A DNA stretch of 13,323 bases from Solimonas sp966252075 (GCA_966252075.1 CBINNP010000083.1:1-13323), one strand, 5' to 3'; positions 6,494-13,224 are shown, counted from the first letter of the stretch. The notes: a model not told the origin generated them from the letters alone. Numbers and translations are program-made.

Positions 6494-7615
6494 ATGAGCG
6501 ATTACCTGAAGTTCTGGCTGATCCCGAACGGCATCGTCGCCGCCGGTATGATCGGTTTCGTGCTGGGCGGTGATTGGGTATGGCTGGGCATCGCCACTTT
6601 CCCGATCCTGGCTTTCATCGACAGCTTCCTGCCGCGCAACATGAAGCCACGCCGGATGCCGAACGCCTTTCTGGCGACGGCGCCGGTCTGGCTCGCAGCG
6701 ATCGGTTCGCTGGCGATCTACTTCGTTGCCGCCTGGCGCATCAGCGTTTCCGAGCTGCCGGCGCTGCAGATCGTCGGCAGCATCGCCTCGCTGATGTGGA
6801 TCAGCGTGGTGCCGGGCGGGCCGGCCGCGCATGAGCTCTGGCATCGCCGCCACAAGCCTTCGCGCATGCTGGGCCAGGTGACGCAGATCTGCATGTTCGA
6901 TGGTATTCGCGATATCGGCCATATCGTCGGCCATCACATCGACGTCTGTACGCCGGCCGACGGCGACACCGCGCCACGCGGCCAGACCCTGTACTGGTTC
7001 GCGCTGCACGAGCTGTTCGTCAGCTTCAGCATTGGCTTTCGTCTGGAGCAGCGTGCGCTGAACAAGCGTGGCCTTTCATTCTGGAACTGGCGCAACCGCA
7101 CCTGGTCGTGGCTGAGCGTGCAGCTGATATTCCAAGGCTTGATCTTCCTGGTTGGCGGCTGGGCCGGCGTGGCGCTGACGGTTACCGGCATGCTCGCTGC
7201 GCGGCTGTGGATCGAGTCGTTCAACTACTTCCAGCACTACGGCCTGATCCGTGTGCCGGGCGGCAAGATCGGCAATCGCCATGTCTGGAACCACATGAGC
7301 GAGCTGTCGCGCATCGTCTCGTTCGAGATCACCAATCACGCCGGCCATCACCAGGATTCGTACACGCCGTATGAGCGGCTTGCGCCGCATCACGACGCGA
7401 TTCCGATGCCTAGCTTGTTCACCTGTTTCTTCGTCGCGCTGATTCCGCCGCTGTGGCACCGCCGGATCATCATGCCGGCGCTGAAGCGCTGGGATCTGGA
7501 GTACGCCACCTCGGAAGAGCGTGAACTGGCGCGCGAGCTGAACCGTCGCGCCGGCTGGCCGGTCCGGGTGGGCGAAGCCTGGGACCCGGGCGGGGCGCAC
7601 ACGGTCGGCTGCTGA
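6494..7615 (+). CDS. AlkB/XylM-like membrane di-iron monooxygenase
   Basis: A 373-residue integral inner-membrane hydroxylase of the alkane 1-monooxygenase/xylene monooxygenase group, expected to insert oxygen at an unactivated or terminal methyl group. Its histidine boxes are in the AlkB order: HELWHRRH (113-120), HIVGHH (143-148), FNYFQHYGL (243-251, AlkB-type NYxxHYGL) and NHAGHH (281-286). The segment after the second box, CTPADGDTAPRG, also matches the AlkB pattern. Hydrophobic spans lie near 8-45, 58-80, 90-108, 170-182 and 205-240. The ATG at 6494 follows GCGAGGTGCTGC; reading upstream in this frame gives sequence unlike the family. The size is slightly below the roughly 400 residues of AlkB. 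Rubredoxin and its reductase are not in the window, so electrons must come from elsewhere. It lies between an SDR and an enoyl-CoA hydratase. The substrate (alkane, terpene, cymene-like or side chain) is not known. Confidence 0.9.
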   Translation: MSDYLKFWLIPNGIVAAGMIGFVLGGDWVWLGIATFPILAFIDSFLPRNMKPRRMPNAFLATAPVWLAAIGSLAIYFVAAWRISVSELPALQIVGSIASLMWISVVPGGPAAHELWHRRHKPSRMLGQVTQICMFDGIRDIGHIVGHHIDVCTPADGDTAPRGQTLYWFALHELFVSFSIGFRLEQRALNKRGLSFWNWRNRTWSWLSVQLIFQGLIFLVGGWAGVALTVTGMLAARLWIESFNYFQHYGLIRVPGGKIGNRHVWNHMSELSRIVSFEITNHAGHHQDSYTPYERLAPHHDAIPMPSLFTCFFVALIPPLWHRRIIMPALKRWDLEYATSEERELARELNRRAGWPVRVGEAWDPGGAHTVGC

Positions 7616-7647
7616 TTCGCCGTTTATTTCCTCGCGCAGGAGGCTTC

Positions 7648-8460
7648 ATGCAGGACAAGATCCTTTACGAGAAGAAGGGCGAGATCGCCTACATCACGCT
7701 GCACCGGCCGGAGGCCAAGAACGCCATCGACTTGCAGATGCATCATCGGCTGCGTGAAATCTGGCTGGACTTTCGCGACGATCCGAACGCCCGCGTCGCG
7801 ATTCTCACCGGCACCGGCGATGCCTTTTGTGCCGGCGCCGATCTGAAGACGCATGTGCCCGAGTGGGACGGAGCGGGGCCGAGTCTGGCGCGCGACAAGC
7901 TGCCGGACGGCTTCGCCGGCGGTATCACGCGCGGGCTGCACCGGATCTACAAGCCGATCATCGCGGCCTGCAACGGCTGGGTGCTCGGCGGCGGGCTGGA
8001 ACTGGCGATGGCCTGCGACATCCGCATCGCTTCGGAGCGGGCGCAGTTCGGCTCCTTCGAATTGCGCCGCGGCATGCATCCGGCGGACGGTGGCATCGTC
8101 CGCATCGTCAACACCTGCGGTACCGGCATCGCACTGGAGATGGAGCTGACCGGTGAGCCTATCGATGCGATGCGGGCGTACTACGCCAACATGGTGTCCA
8201 AGGTGGTGCCGCACGAGCAGTTGATGGAGACCGCCGAAGCCTACGCGGCGCGCATCCTGCGCAATGACCGCCGCGCGGTGGAGTCGGCCAAGGAAACCAT
8301 CTTCGAGGTCCTCGGACGCACGCTCGACGAGCAGCTGAAGATCGAGTGCCTGTTCGGCTATGCGCTGTGCGGTGGCAATCCGGTGATCGCCGAACGCTCC
8401 CGGCAATTTTTCGAGAAGGCCGACGCCGGTCGGGTGGGGGCTCATGTGACGTCGCTATGA
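7648..8460 (+). CDS. Enoyl-CoA hydratase/isomerase (crotonase family), copy 2
   Basis: A 270-residue crotonase-fold enzyme, the same length as copy 1 and colinear with it apart from a one-residue shift around 90-100. The oxyanion elements are CAGADLKTH (61-69) and GWVLGGGLELAM (110-121), here with the normal Gly115. The catalytic Glu138 (FELRRG) and Glu164 (ALEMELTG) are both present, so hydratase activity is expected. The ATG at 7648 follows a near-perfect AGGAGG (7637-7642). It is the last gene of the plus-strand block and ends 100 bases before a convergent terminator. Two hydratases in one operon suggest either two ring-opening or chain-shortening steps, or substrates of different length or configuration. 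Conservation is highest around the active site and lowest at residues 28-42 and 72-100, the part that commonly shapes the acyl pocket. Confidence 0.93.
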   Translation: MQDKILYEKKGEIAYITLHRPEAKNAIDLQMHHRLREIWLDFRDDPNARVAILTGTGDAFCAGADLKTHVPEWDGAGPSLARDKLPDGFAGGITRGLHRIYKPIIAACNGWVLGGGLELAMACDIRIASERAQFGSFELRRGMHPADGGIVRIVNTCGTGIALEMELTGEPIDAMRAYYANMVSKVVPHEQLMETAEAYAARILRNDRRAVESAKETIFEVLGRTLDEQLKIECLFGYALCGGNPVIAERSRQFFEKADAGRVGAHVTSL

Positions 8461-8508
8461 AGATCCGCCCGGCGATCTGTTGCACCAGCTTCCATTTCCG
8501 CGGCGCCT

Positions 8509-8539
8509 CCGTATGCGGTGGGCGTATGGCCGCATACGG
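8509..8539. repeat. Perfect 10-bp inverted repeat after hydratase 2
   Basis: CCGTATGCGG (8509-8518) and CCGCATACGG (8530-8539) form a perfect 10-bp stem with an 11-base loop, 48 bases after the hydratase 2 stop. The loop contains a further CGTATGG, so part of the motif is seen three times. No T run follows. It may be an mRNA-stabilising hairpin, a factor-dependent end or a protein-binding palindrome. Confidence 0.6.
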
Positions 8540-8564
8540 GTCCGCTGACGTGCGGCGCCTCGCC

Positions 8565-8638
8565 TGAACGCTGCAAGCAATGAAAAAGCCCCGGATATCC
8601 GGGGCCTTCTTGCTGCTTGCAGATGCGGCGAGCGTTCA
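8565..8638. terminator. Bidirectional terminator with nested inverted repeats
   Basis: The core is an 18-base perfect palindrome, GCCCCGGATATCCGGGGC (8588-8605), with AAAAA on the left and CTTCTT on the right, so it can end transcription from both sides. It is nested inside two further inverted repeats: CTGCAAGCA/TGCTTGCAG (8571-8579, 8614-8622) and TGAACGCT/AGCGTTCA (8565-8572, 8631-8638). The outermost right arm contains the stop codon of the minus-strand SDR. It separates the plus-strand hydratase block from the convergent TetR-SDR pair. Confidence 0.85.
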
Positions 8639-9526
8639 GACGCTGCGCTGCGCCTTGGCCTTGTCGCTGGCAGCCTTGGCCGACTCGCGCGCTTGTGCCC
8701 AGGCCTCGTCGCTCATCTTGGTCAGGCCGGCGAAGGTGGACGGCGCAGCCAGGTGGTGGCCGCCGTCGATGATGATGGTCTCGCCGGTGATGTAATCGGC
8801 GCCGTCGCTCATCAGCAGCGTCATCAGGTTGCCGAGTTCGTGCATCTGGCCGTAGCGGCCCATCGGCACTTCGTCGGCCTGCGTCGCGCCCACCGAGCTC
8901 TCGCCGGTCGGGTTGAGCATCTGCCAGGCGTATTCGGTCGGGAACGGACCCGGCGCAACGGCGTTGATGCGGATGCCGTAGCGCGCCCACTCGACGGCCA
9001 GCGACATCGTCATCGCGTTGACGGCGGCCTTGGCCATCGCCGACGGGCAGACGAACGCCGAGCCGGTGTAGATCCAGGTGACCAGCGTGGACAGGATCGA
9101 GCCCTTGCGGCCTTCGGCGATCCAGCGCTTGCCGACCGCCAGCGTGGTGAAGAAGGCGCCGTTCATGACGGTGCTGGTGATCGCCTCGAAGCCGCGCGGG
9201 CTGAGATCCTTGGTCGGCGCGATGAAGTTGGCGGCGGCGTTGTTGATCAGGCCGGTCAGCGGACCGTGCTTTTCCCAGATCTCGCCGATGGCGGCGTCGA
9301 CCAGGTCCGCCTTGCGGATGTCGACGGCCTGAACATACGCACGGCCCTTGCCCTGCGCGTTGATCTCGTCGGCGGCGGCCTGCAGCACTTCGAGGCGGCG
9401 GCCCCAGAGGTGCACATCGGCGCCCAGACCGGCGAGATGCGTGGCCATGGCCTTGCCCAGGCCGGTGCCGCCGCCGGTGACCAGAATCCGCTTGCCCGAC
9501 AGGGCATTTTCATTGAATAGCGCCAT
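8636..9526 (-). CDS. SDR-family 2,4-dienoyl-CoA reductase-like protein
   Basis: A 296-residue NADP(H)-dependent reductase of the 2,4-dienoyl-CoA reductase (DECR/FadH-like SDR) branch, expected to work on unsaturated acyl-CoA in the cytoplasm. TGGGTGLG is at 17-24, the NADP-selecting pair Arg43-Arg44 is in WGRRLEVL, and INNAAANF (95-102) is present. The active site is in the DECR arrangement: Tyr153 (WIYTGS) and Lys166 (PSAMAKAAV). INAVAPGPFPTE (188-199) and YITGETIIIDGG also match the family. The ATG at 9526 is preferred over a TTG 6 codons upstream (9544), because the DECR alignment starts near here and a weak GGGACGG lies just upstream. It is downstream of the TetR gene on the same strand, 115 bases away, with its own likely promoter. 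It differs from the plus-strand SDR by having an intact active site. Confidence 0.92.
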   Translation of the reverse strand: MALFNENALSGKRILVTGGGTGLGKAMATHLAGLGADVHLWGRRLEVLQAAADEINAQGKGRAYVQAVDIRKADLVDAAIGEIWEKHGPLTGLINNAAANFIAPTKDLSPRGFEAITSTVMNGAFFTTLAVGKRWIAEGRKGSILSTLVTWIYTGSAFVCPSAMAKAAVNAMTMSLAVEWARYGIRINAVAPGPFPTEYAWQMLNPTGESSVGATQADEVPMGRYGQMHELGNLMTLLMSDGADYITGETIIIDGGHHLAAPSTFAGLTKMSDEAWAQARESAKAASDKAKAQRSV

Positions 9527-9542
9527 GGTTTTTTTCCGTCCC

Positions 9543-9570
9543 AATCTAGTGTGGTGTGTAGGGTTGACAG
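9543..9570 (-). promoter_or_regulatory. Candidate promoter of the minus-strand SDR
   Basis: Read on the minus strand, CTGTCA (9570-9565) and TAGATT (9548-9543) are separated by 16 bases and each match the sigma-70 hexamers at four of six positions. The -35 lies inside CGCTGTCAA, a 9-base exact match to one arm of the palindrome at 10336-10369, suggesting regulation by the upstream TetR protein. A TTGACA also occurs on the plus strand here but has no plausible -10. Confidence 0.4.
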
Positions 9571-9641
9571 CGCGTACGCAGCGGACGTACGGCCGAAGCT
9601 GCGCCGGGAATTTTACATGAGCACCGGCAGGGGCCGCCGTT

Positions 9642-10271
9642 TCAATCGGCCAGGGCAGTACTGGCAGCGATGTAACCGAGGGTTTTCTGCAGTTTGCGCA
9701 GGGATTTACCGGACCGCTCGCCGATGAAGCGGGCGCAATACATGACGATCATCCAGCTCATTACCTCGGCGACATCGTCGCTGGCGCCAGGGCGGCTCAG
9801 GCCCTTGCGGCGCACCGTGGCCAGCGAGCGGCGACTCTGCGCGCAGATCGTCCCGACCATGCTGCGGTACAGCTCGGCGACCTTTTCGTCGAAAGGGGCC
9901 ACCTCGCTGACCGCGCTGAGGATGGCCTGGTGTTTCTTGAAGGTGTCGACCATGCCGACCAACGCCTGCTCGATCTCGGCGCGCTCGCCCTGCGTGTTGG
10001 CCAGCCAGGTCCCGGTGCTCTCGACGATCTCGTCGGTCACCAGGCTCATCAGCCGCGCCACCAGCTCGCCCTTGTCGCGGAAGTGCACGTAGAACGTGCC
10101 GCGGGCGATGCCGGCTTCCTTGGCCAGCTGCTCGACCGAGACATTGCCGAAGCGCTGTCCCTTGTCCAGCAGCCGCTCCATGGCTGCCAGCAGGCGGGCC
10201 TCGATGCTCGGTTTTTCCGCGGGGGGATTGCCGCGACGAAGGCGCGACGGGCGTTTCTCGAAGGTCGCCAT
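9642..10271 (-). CDS. TetR/AcrR-family transcriptional regulator
   Basis: A 209-residue dimeric repressor. A basic N-terminal arm (KRPSRLRRG) leads into the helix-turn-helix VSVEQLAKEAGIARGTFYVHF (about 44-64), the most conserved part of the family, followed by KGELVARL. The C-terminal two thirds are helical and should bind a ligand, often an acyl-CoA or hydrophobic molecule. The ATG at 10271 is chosen because the TetR domain starts about 20 residues after it; the frame stays open far upstream on the minus strand, but that sequence overlaps the second phosphotransferase and small-protein genes and is unlike TetR proteins. It is divergent from the phosphotransferase gene at 10494, with a strong palindrome in between, and lies upstream of the SDR on its own strand. 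Control of both flanks and itself is inferred. Confidence 0.92.
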   Translation of the reverse strand: MATFEKRPSRLRRGNPPAEKPSIEARLLAAMERLLDKGQRFGNVSVEQLAKEAGIARGTFYVHFRDKGELVARLMSLVTDEIVESTGTWLANTQGERAEIEQALVGMVDTFKKHQAILSAVSEVAPFDEKVAELYRSMVGTICAQSRRSLATVRRKGLSRPGASDDVAEVMSWMIVMYCARFIGERSGKSLRKLQKTLGYIAASTALAD

Positions 10272-10335
10272 GGATGAGAGTCTGGGGATTTGCGTCGCAT
10301 CATAGGACCGGCGTCGCGAAAAAGACACAGGAAAA

Positions 10336-10369
10336 GACACGCTGTCAAAATTTCCGTTGACATCGTGTC
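10336..10369. promoter_or_regulatory. Candidate TetR operator overlapping a promoter
   Basis: GACACGCTGTCAA (10336-10348) and TTGACATCGTGTC (10357-10369) form 13-base arms with 12 matching positions, separated by 8 bases. The TTGACA of the right arm (10357-10362) can serve as a plus-strand -35, with CATGAT at 10381-10386 as the -10 (18-base spacing, four of six). A bound repressor would cover the -35. The left arm gives the same hexamer on the minus strand, but no good -10 follows it. Location between two divergent genes, one encoding TetR, makes autoregulation plausible; this is not proven. Confidence 0.6.
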
Positions 10370-10402
10370 TGGCGATGCCACATGATGCGGCGCTGCAGAC
10401 TG

Positions 10403-10436
10403 GATACCCGCCGTTGGTCCGGGACCAAGATACCCG
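10403..10436. promoter_or_regulatory. Palindrome flanked by direct repeats in phosphotransferase leader
   Basis: TTGGTCC-G-GGACCAA (10414-10428) is a perfect 15-base palindrome. It is bracketed by GATACCCG at 10403-10410 and again at 10429-10436. It lies between the candidate -10 and the GTG start of the phosphotransferase gene, so it would act as a downstream operator or a leader hairpin. The arms differ from the palindrome at 10336-10369, suggesting a second regulator. The rest of the leader to 10493 holds AT-rich TTAATAA and the GAGGAGAG ribosome site (10483-10490). Confidence 0.5.
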
Positions 10437-10493
10437 GAGACAAGGGCTCCTGTTAATAAGGCCAGCTGCATTTCCAGGCTTTGAGGAGAGACT

Positions 10494-11690
10494 GTGATCA
10501 TTGACAAGAACCGTCCATCGCCGGCGTGGATCGCGGCGTTGCGCAAGCGTTTCCCCACTGAAACGGAGATCGACCGGGTCCTGACGCGCAAGATGGAGCG
10601 CCGCGACGGGCCGGGGTTCTCGCCGCTGCCGCTCGACACCCTGGTCAAGGGCGTCGACTCGCTGTTGCGCGCCGAGCTGAAGGATCCCTATGAGATCGTC
10701 GACGCCCGCTGGCTGTCTGGCGGTGCTTCGAAGCTGCAGATGGCGTTCACGCTGGACTGGAACCGTCCCGGCGTCGGTCGGGAACGTACGCCGATGGTGC
10801 TGCGCATGGAGCCGGCGGAATCGATCGTGGAGACCAGCCGTCTGCGCGAGTTCCAGCTGATCCGGGCGTTCGAAGGCACGGTGCCGGTGCCGCCGGTCTA
10901 CTGGTGCGACTCCGAAGGCGCGCATCTGCCGTATCCGGCGCTGATCTACGGCTTTGCCGAAGGCGTCACCAAGCCGTCGACCGCGCACAGCGGCGTGACC
11001 GGTCTGGGCACGCATCTGCCGCCGGAACTGCGCCGCAAGCTGGCCCCGCAGTTCGTCGAGCATCTGGCCAAGATCCACACCTTCGATTTCCAGGGCAAGG
11101 GCCTCGATGCCTTCGACATCCCGGAAGTCGGCAGCACGCAATGCGCCGAGTGGGGCATCAACTGGTGGGAGCGCGTCTGGGAAGAGGACTGCGAGGAAGA
11201 CGTGCCGCTGATGCGTCTGGCCGCCGGCTGGCTGCGCGACAACATGCCCACGCTCGACCGCGTCAGCGTCGTGCATTCGGACTACCGCCTCGGCAACTTC
11301 CTGTTCACCGAGCACGACACCAAGATTTCCGCCTGGCTGGACTGGGAACTGGGCCGCGTCGGCGATCGTCACCAGGACATCGCCTGGACCACCAGCCGCG
11401 CCTTCGGTCATATCGCCGAAGACGGCAAGACCTTCCTGACCTGCGGTCTGATGCCGGAGGCAGAGTTCATCGCGGCCTACGAGAAGGCCTCCGGCCTGCG
11501 CGTCGATCCGAAGACCGTGCATTGGTACAAGGTCTACAACGCCTTCTCGATGGCGACGCTGATCCTGGCGACCGGTGATCGTATTGCCCGCAACGGCAAG
11601 ACGCACCAGGACGTGCTGGTGACCTGGCTGAGCGGCATCGGTCCGATGCTGCTCGAAGAGATGCGCACGCTGATCGAGGAAGGGGTTTAA
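10494..11690 (+). CDS. APH/ACAD11-like phosphotransferase, copy 2
   Basis: A 398-residue kinase-fold protein paralogous to the one at 2284-3453. The nucleotide loop LSGGASKLQMAF (74-85), VLRMEP (102-107), catalytic loop HSDYRLGN (261-268; Asp263, Asn268) and metal motif LDWE (282-285) are all intact. The two copies match best around these motifs and in EGVTKP and the C-terminal HQDVLVTWL, and differ in the N-terminal 60 residues. The GTG start at 10494 is supported by GAGGAGAG 3 bases before it; the next Met (residue 34) would remove part of the N-terminal helical region. It is the first gene after a divergent promoter region with two palindromes, so it is likely repressed by the TetR protein. 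Its stop is 3 bases before the small helical gene. The substrate is unknown; a hydroxyacyl-CoA is favoured by context. Confidence 0.9.
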   Translation: MIIDKNRPSPAWIAALRKRFPTETEIDRVLTRKMERRDGPGFSPLPLDTLVKGVDSLLRAELKDPYEIVDARWLSGGASKLQMAFTLDWNRPGVGRERTPMVLRMEPAESIVETSRLREFQLIRAFEGTVPVPPVYWCDSEGAHLPYPALIYGFAEGVTKPSTAHSGVTGLGTHLPPELRRKLAPQFVEHLAKIHTFDFQGKGLDAFDIPEVGSTQCAEWGINWWERVWEEDCEEDVPLMRLAAGWLRDNMPTLDRVSVVHSDYRLGNFLFTEHDTKISAWLDWELGRVGDRHQDIAWTTSRAFGHIAEDGKTFLTCGLMPEAEFIAAYEKASGLRVDPKTVHWYKVYNAFSMATLILATGDRIARNGKTHQDVLVTWLSGIGPMLLEEMRTLIEEGV

Positions 11691-11693
11691 GCC

Positions 11694-12239
11694 ATGCAAA
11701 TGCGTCCAGAAGTACAACTCAAGAGCGCCATCAAGGCGCTGACCGACGTGGTCCTGCCGGCCGTCGATGCCAACAACAAGCTGGCGCAAGAGCAGGCGCG
11801 CCTGGTGATCGGCCTGCTGACGCTGCTGGGCCAGCAGTTGCCGCTGCAGTTCCGCTTCGACTGCGACGAGCTGGCGCGGATGGTCGACTACGCGCAGTCC
11901 TTGCACGCGCTCGCCGCCGGCGGCGCAGAAACGCAGGCCGCCGGCAAGGCGCTGGCCGGCGTGCAGCAGGCGGCGGCGGCGACGCTGGAGGGCGTCAAGT
12001 CTTCGCCCGACGCGGTGCTGCAGGCCGTGCGCGCGCTGCGCACCAGCACCGGCGCCGTGATCAGCGCGCTGCAGAGCGACGGCGATGCTGCCGCGCGCGC
12101 CAAGGCGCATGCGCTGACGCTGTCGATGTCCAAGGAGCAGCTGCTGCGCGATCGCTCATGGCTGCTGATGCAGGGCTGGGAGCCCGATCCGAAGTCGATC
12201 CCGGCGATCGACACCCTGCTGGCGCCGCTGCGCGCGTGA
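11694..12239 (+). CDS. Small helical protein, partner of phosphotransferase, copy 2
   Basis: A 181-residue, Ala- and Gln-rich, probably all-alpha soluble protein without known catalytic motifs. It shares VVLPAVDANNKLAQEQ (19-34) with the copy at 3456-3986 and is colinear with it, and its tail PAIDTLLAPLRA mirrors PSIDAMLSSP. Identity is high in the N-terminal block and low in the middle, as expected for a conserved interaction surface. The ATG at 11694 lies 3 bases after the phosphotransferase stop, with GAGGAAGGGG just upstream. Conserved adjacency to the kinase in both copies argues for a complex with it, as with LvaA-LvaB. I do not recognise the family by name. The DHSWG gene follows 37 bases later. 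Confidence 0.82.
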   Translation: MQMRPEVQLKSAIKALTDVVLPAVDANNKLAQEQARLVIGLLTLLGQQLPLQFRFDCDELARMVDYAQSLHALAAGGAETQAAGKALAGVQQAAAATLEGVKSSPDAVLQAVRALRTSTGAVISALQSDGDAAARAKAHALTLSMSKEQLLRDRSWLLMQGWEPDPKSIPAIDTLLAPLRA

Positions 12240-12276
12240 CGCCCGCAACCACCATTCCAATAATTCTGAGGAAACC

Positions 12277-13212
12277 ATGAGCAAGCCCATCGACCGTCCG
12301 GTCCCCGTTCTCGACCCTGTCAACGACGGCCGCCACAAGCTGCGCGACCTGCCGCTGGAGCGCGAGTCGATTCCGTATGTCATCGCCCTGCCGGAGCACG
12401 GCCTCGGCACCTTCATCTACACCTGGGTGACCAAGGACAACATCGCCGGCGCCATTTTCGTCGTCTACGGCCCGACGGTGGGCGATGCGCCGATCGTCGA
12501 GGCGATCGACGGCATCGACGTCGGCGCCGATGCCAACTTCAATGACTGGCGCGTCGGCAAGCTGCATCTGCAGCAGGATCTCAAGCTGCAGACGGCCAAG
12601 GTCAAGGTCGACAGCGAGCGCATCAAGCTCGACATCAGCTTCGAGGCGCTGCACCCGGCCTATGCCTACGGCTTCCATCCCGACGGCTGCCCCACGTGGG
12701 CGGCGACCAACCGCCTGGAACAGGCCGGCAAGGTCCGCGGCACGCTGAGCGTTGACGGCAAGTCCTACACGGTCGACACCACGGCGGCGCGCGACCATTC
12801 CTGGGGCTCGCGCGACTGGGATGTGCCGCAGCACTGGAAGTGGCTGCATGCGCAGGCCGGCACCGACACCGCGGTGCACTTCTGGCAAATCAATGCGCGC
12901 GGCAAGACCGAGCTGCGCGGTTACGTGCTCCGTGACGGCAAGATGGCCGAGGTCGCCTCGGTCGATGTCGATTTCACCGTCGATGCGCAGTACCGCCACA
13001 AGACGGTCGACGCCACCGTGGTCGACACCGCCGGCCGCAGCACGCGCGTGACCGGCGCCTACTTCGGCCATTTCCCGCTGCTGCCGGTGCCGAGCTGCAC
13101 GCTGTACGAAGGCGCGATGCGCGCCGAGATCGACGGCAAGCCGGGCGTCGGCTGGTCGGAGTTCATGTGGCCGACCGCCTACCTCGAATATCTGCGCAAG
13201 GAGCAGGGCTGA
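12277..13212 (+). CDS. DHSWG-motif protein, CrtC/AttH-like (DUF7064-type), copy 2
   Basis: A 311-residue soluble, beta-rich protein related to the one at 1274-2257. The key segment ARDHSWGSRDW (171-181) follows KVRGTLSVDGKSYTVDT, the same strand layout as copy 1 (KVRGRSFTIDC, then MDHSWGPR). Tryptophans around it (W181, W187, W189) could line a hydrophobic pocket. There is no signal peptide or membrane segment. The ATG at 12277 has GAGGAA 5 bases upstream. It comes third here, after the phosphotransferase and small protein, whereas copy 1 comes first in its module. By family it could hydrate, isomerise or carry a lipid or terpenoid; no function is proven. Overall similarity to copy 1 is modest, so a split of roles is likely. 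Confidence 0.78.
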   Translation: MSKPIDRPVPVLDPVNDGRHKLRDLPLERESIPYVIALPEHGLGTFIYTWVTKDNIAGAIFVVYGPTVGDAPIVEAIDGIDVGADANFNDWRVGKLHLQQDLKLQTAKVKVDSERIKLDISFEALHPAYAYGFHPDGCPTWAATNRLEQAGKVRGTLSVDGKSYTVDTTAARDHSWGSRDWDVPQHWKWLHAQAGTDTAVHFWQINARGKTELRGYVLRDGKMAEVASVDVDFTVDAQYRHKTVDATVVDTAGRSTRVTGAYFGHFPLLPVPSCTLYEGAMRAEIDGKPGVGWSEFMWPTAYLEYLRKEQG

Positions 13213-13224
13213 ACCGCCTCGACA

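Noticed and set aside
8693..9520. A 275-codon plus-strand frame opposite the second SDR
   Set aside because: The minus-strand reading gives a complete SDR with every family motif; the plus-strand reading has none.
9573..9600. A plus-strand promoter starting from TTGACA at 9564-9569
   Set aside because: No -10-like hexamer lies 16-18 bases downstream and no plus-strand gene follows, so the hexamer is better read as part of the minus-strand SDR promoter.
9642..12110. An 822-codon open frame on the minus strand running from the small helical protein gene through to the TetR stop
   Set aside because: Only the last 209 codons look like protein (TetR). The rest overlaps well-supported plus-strand genes and the divergent leader; its Arg/His/Ala/Gln-rich composition is typical of antisense frames in high-GC DNA.
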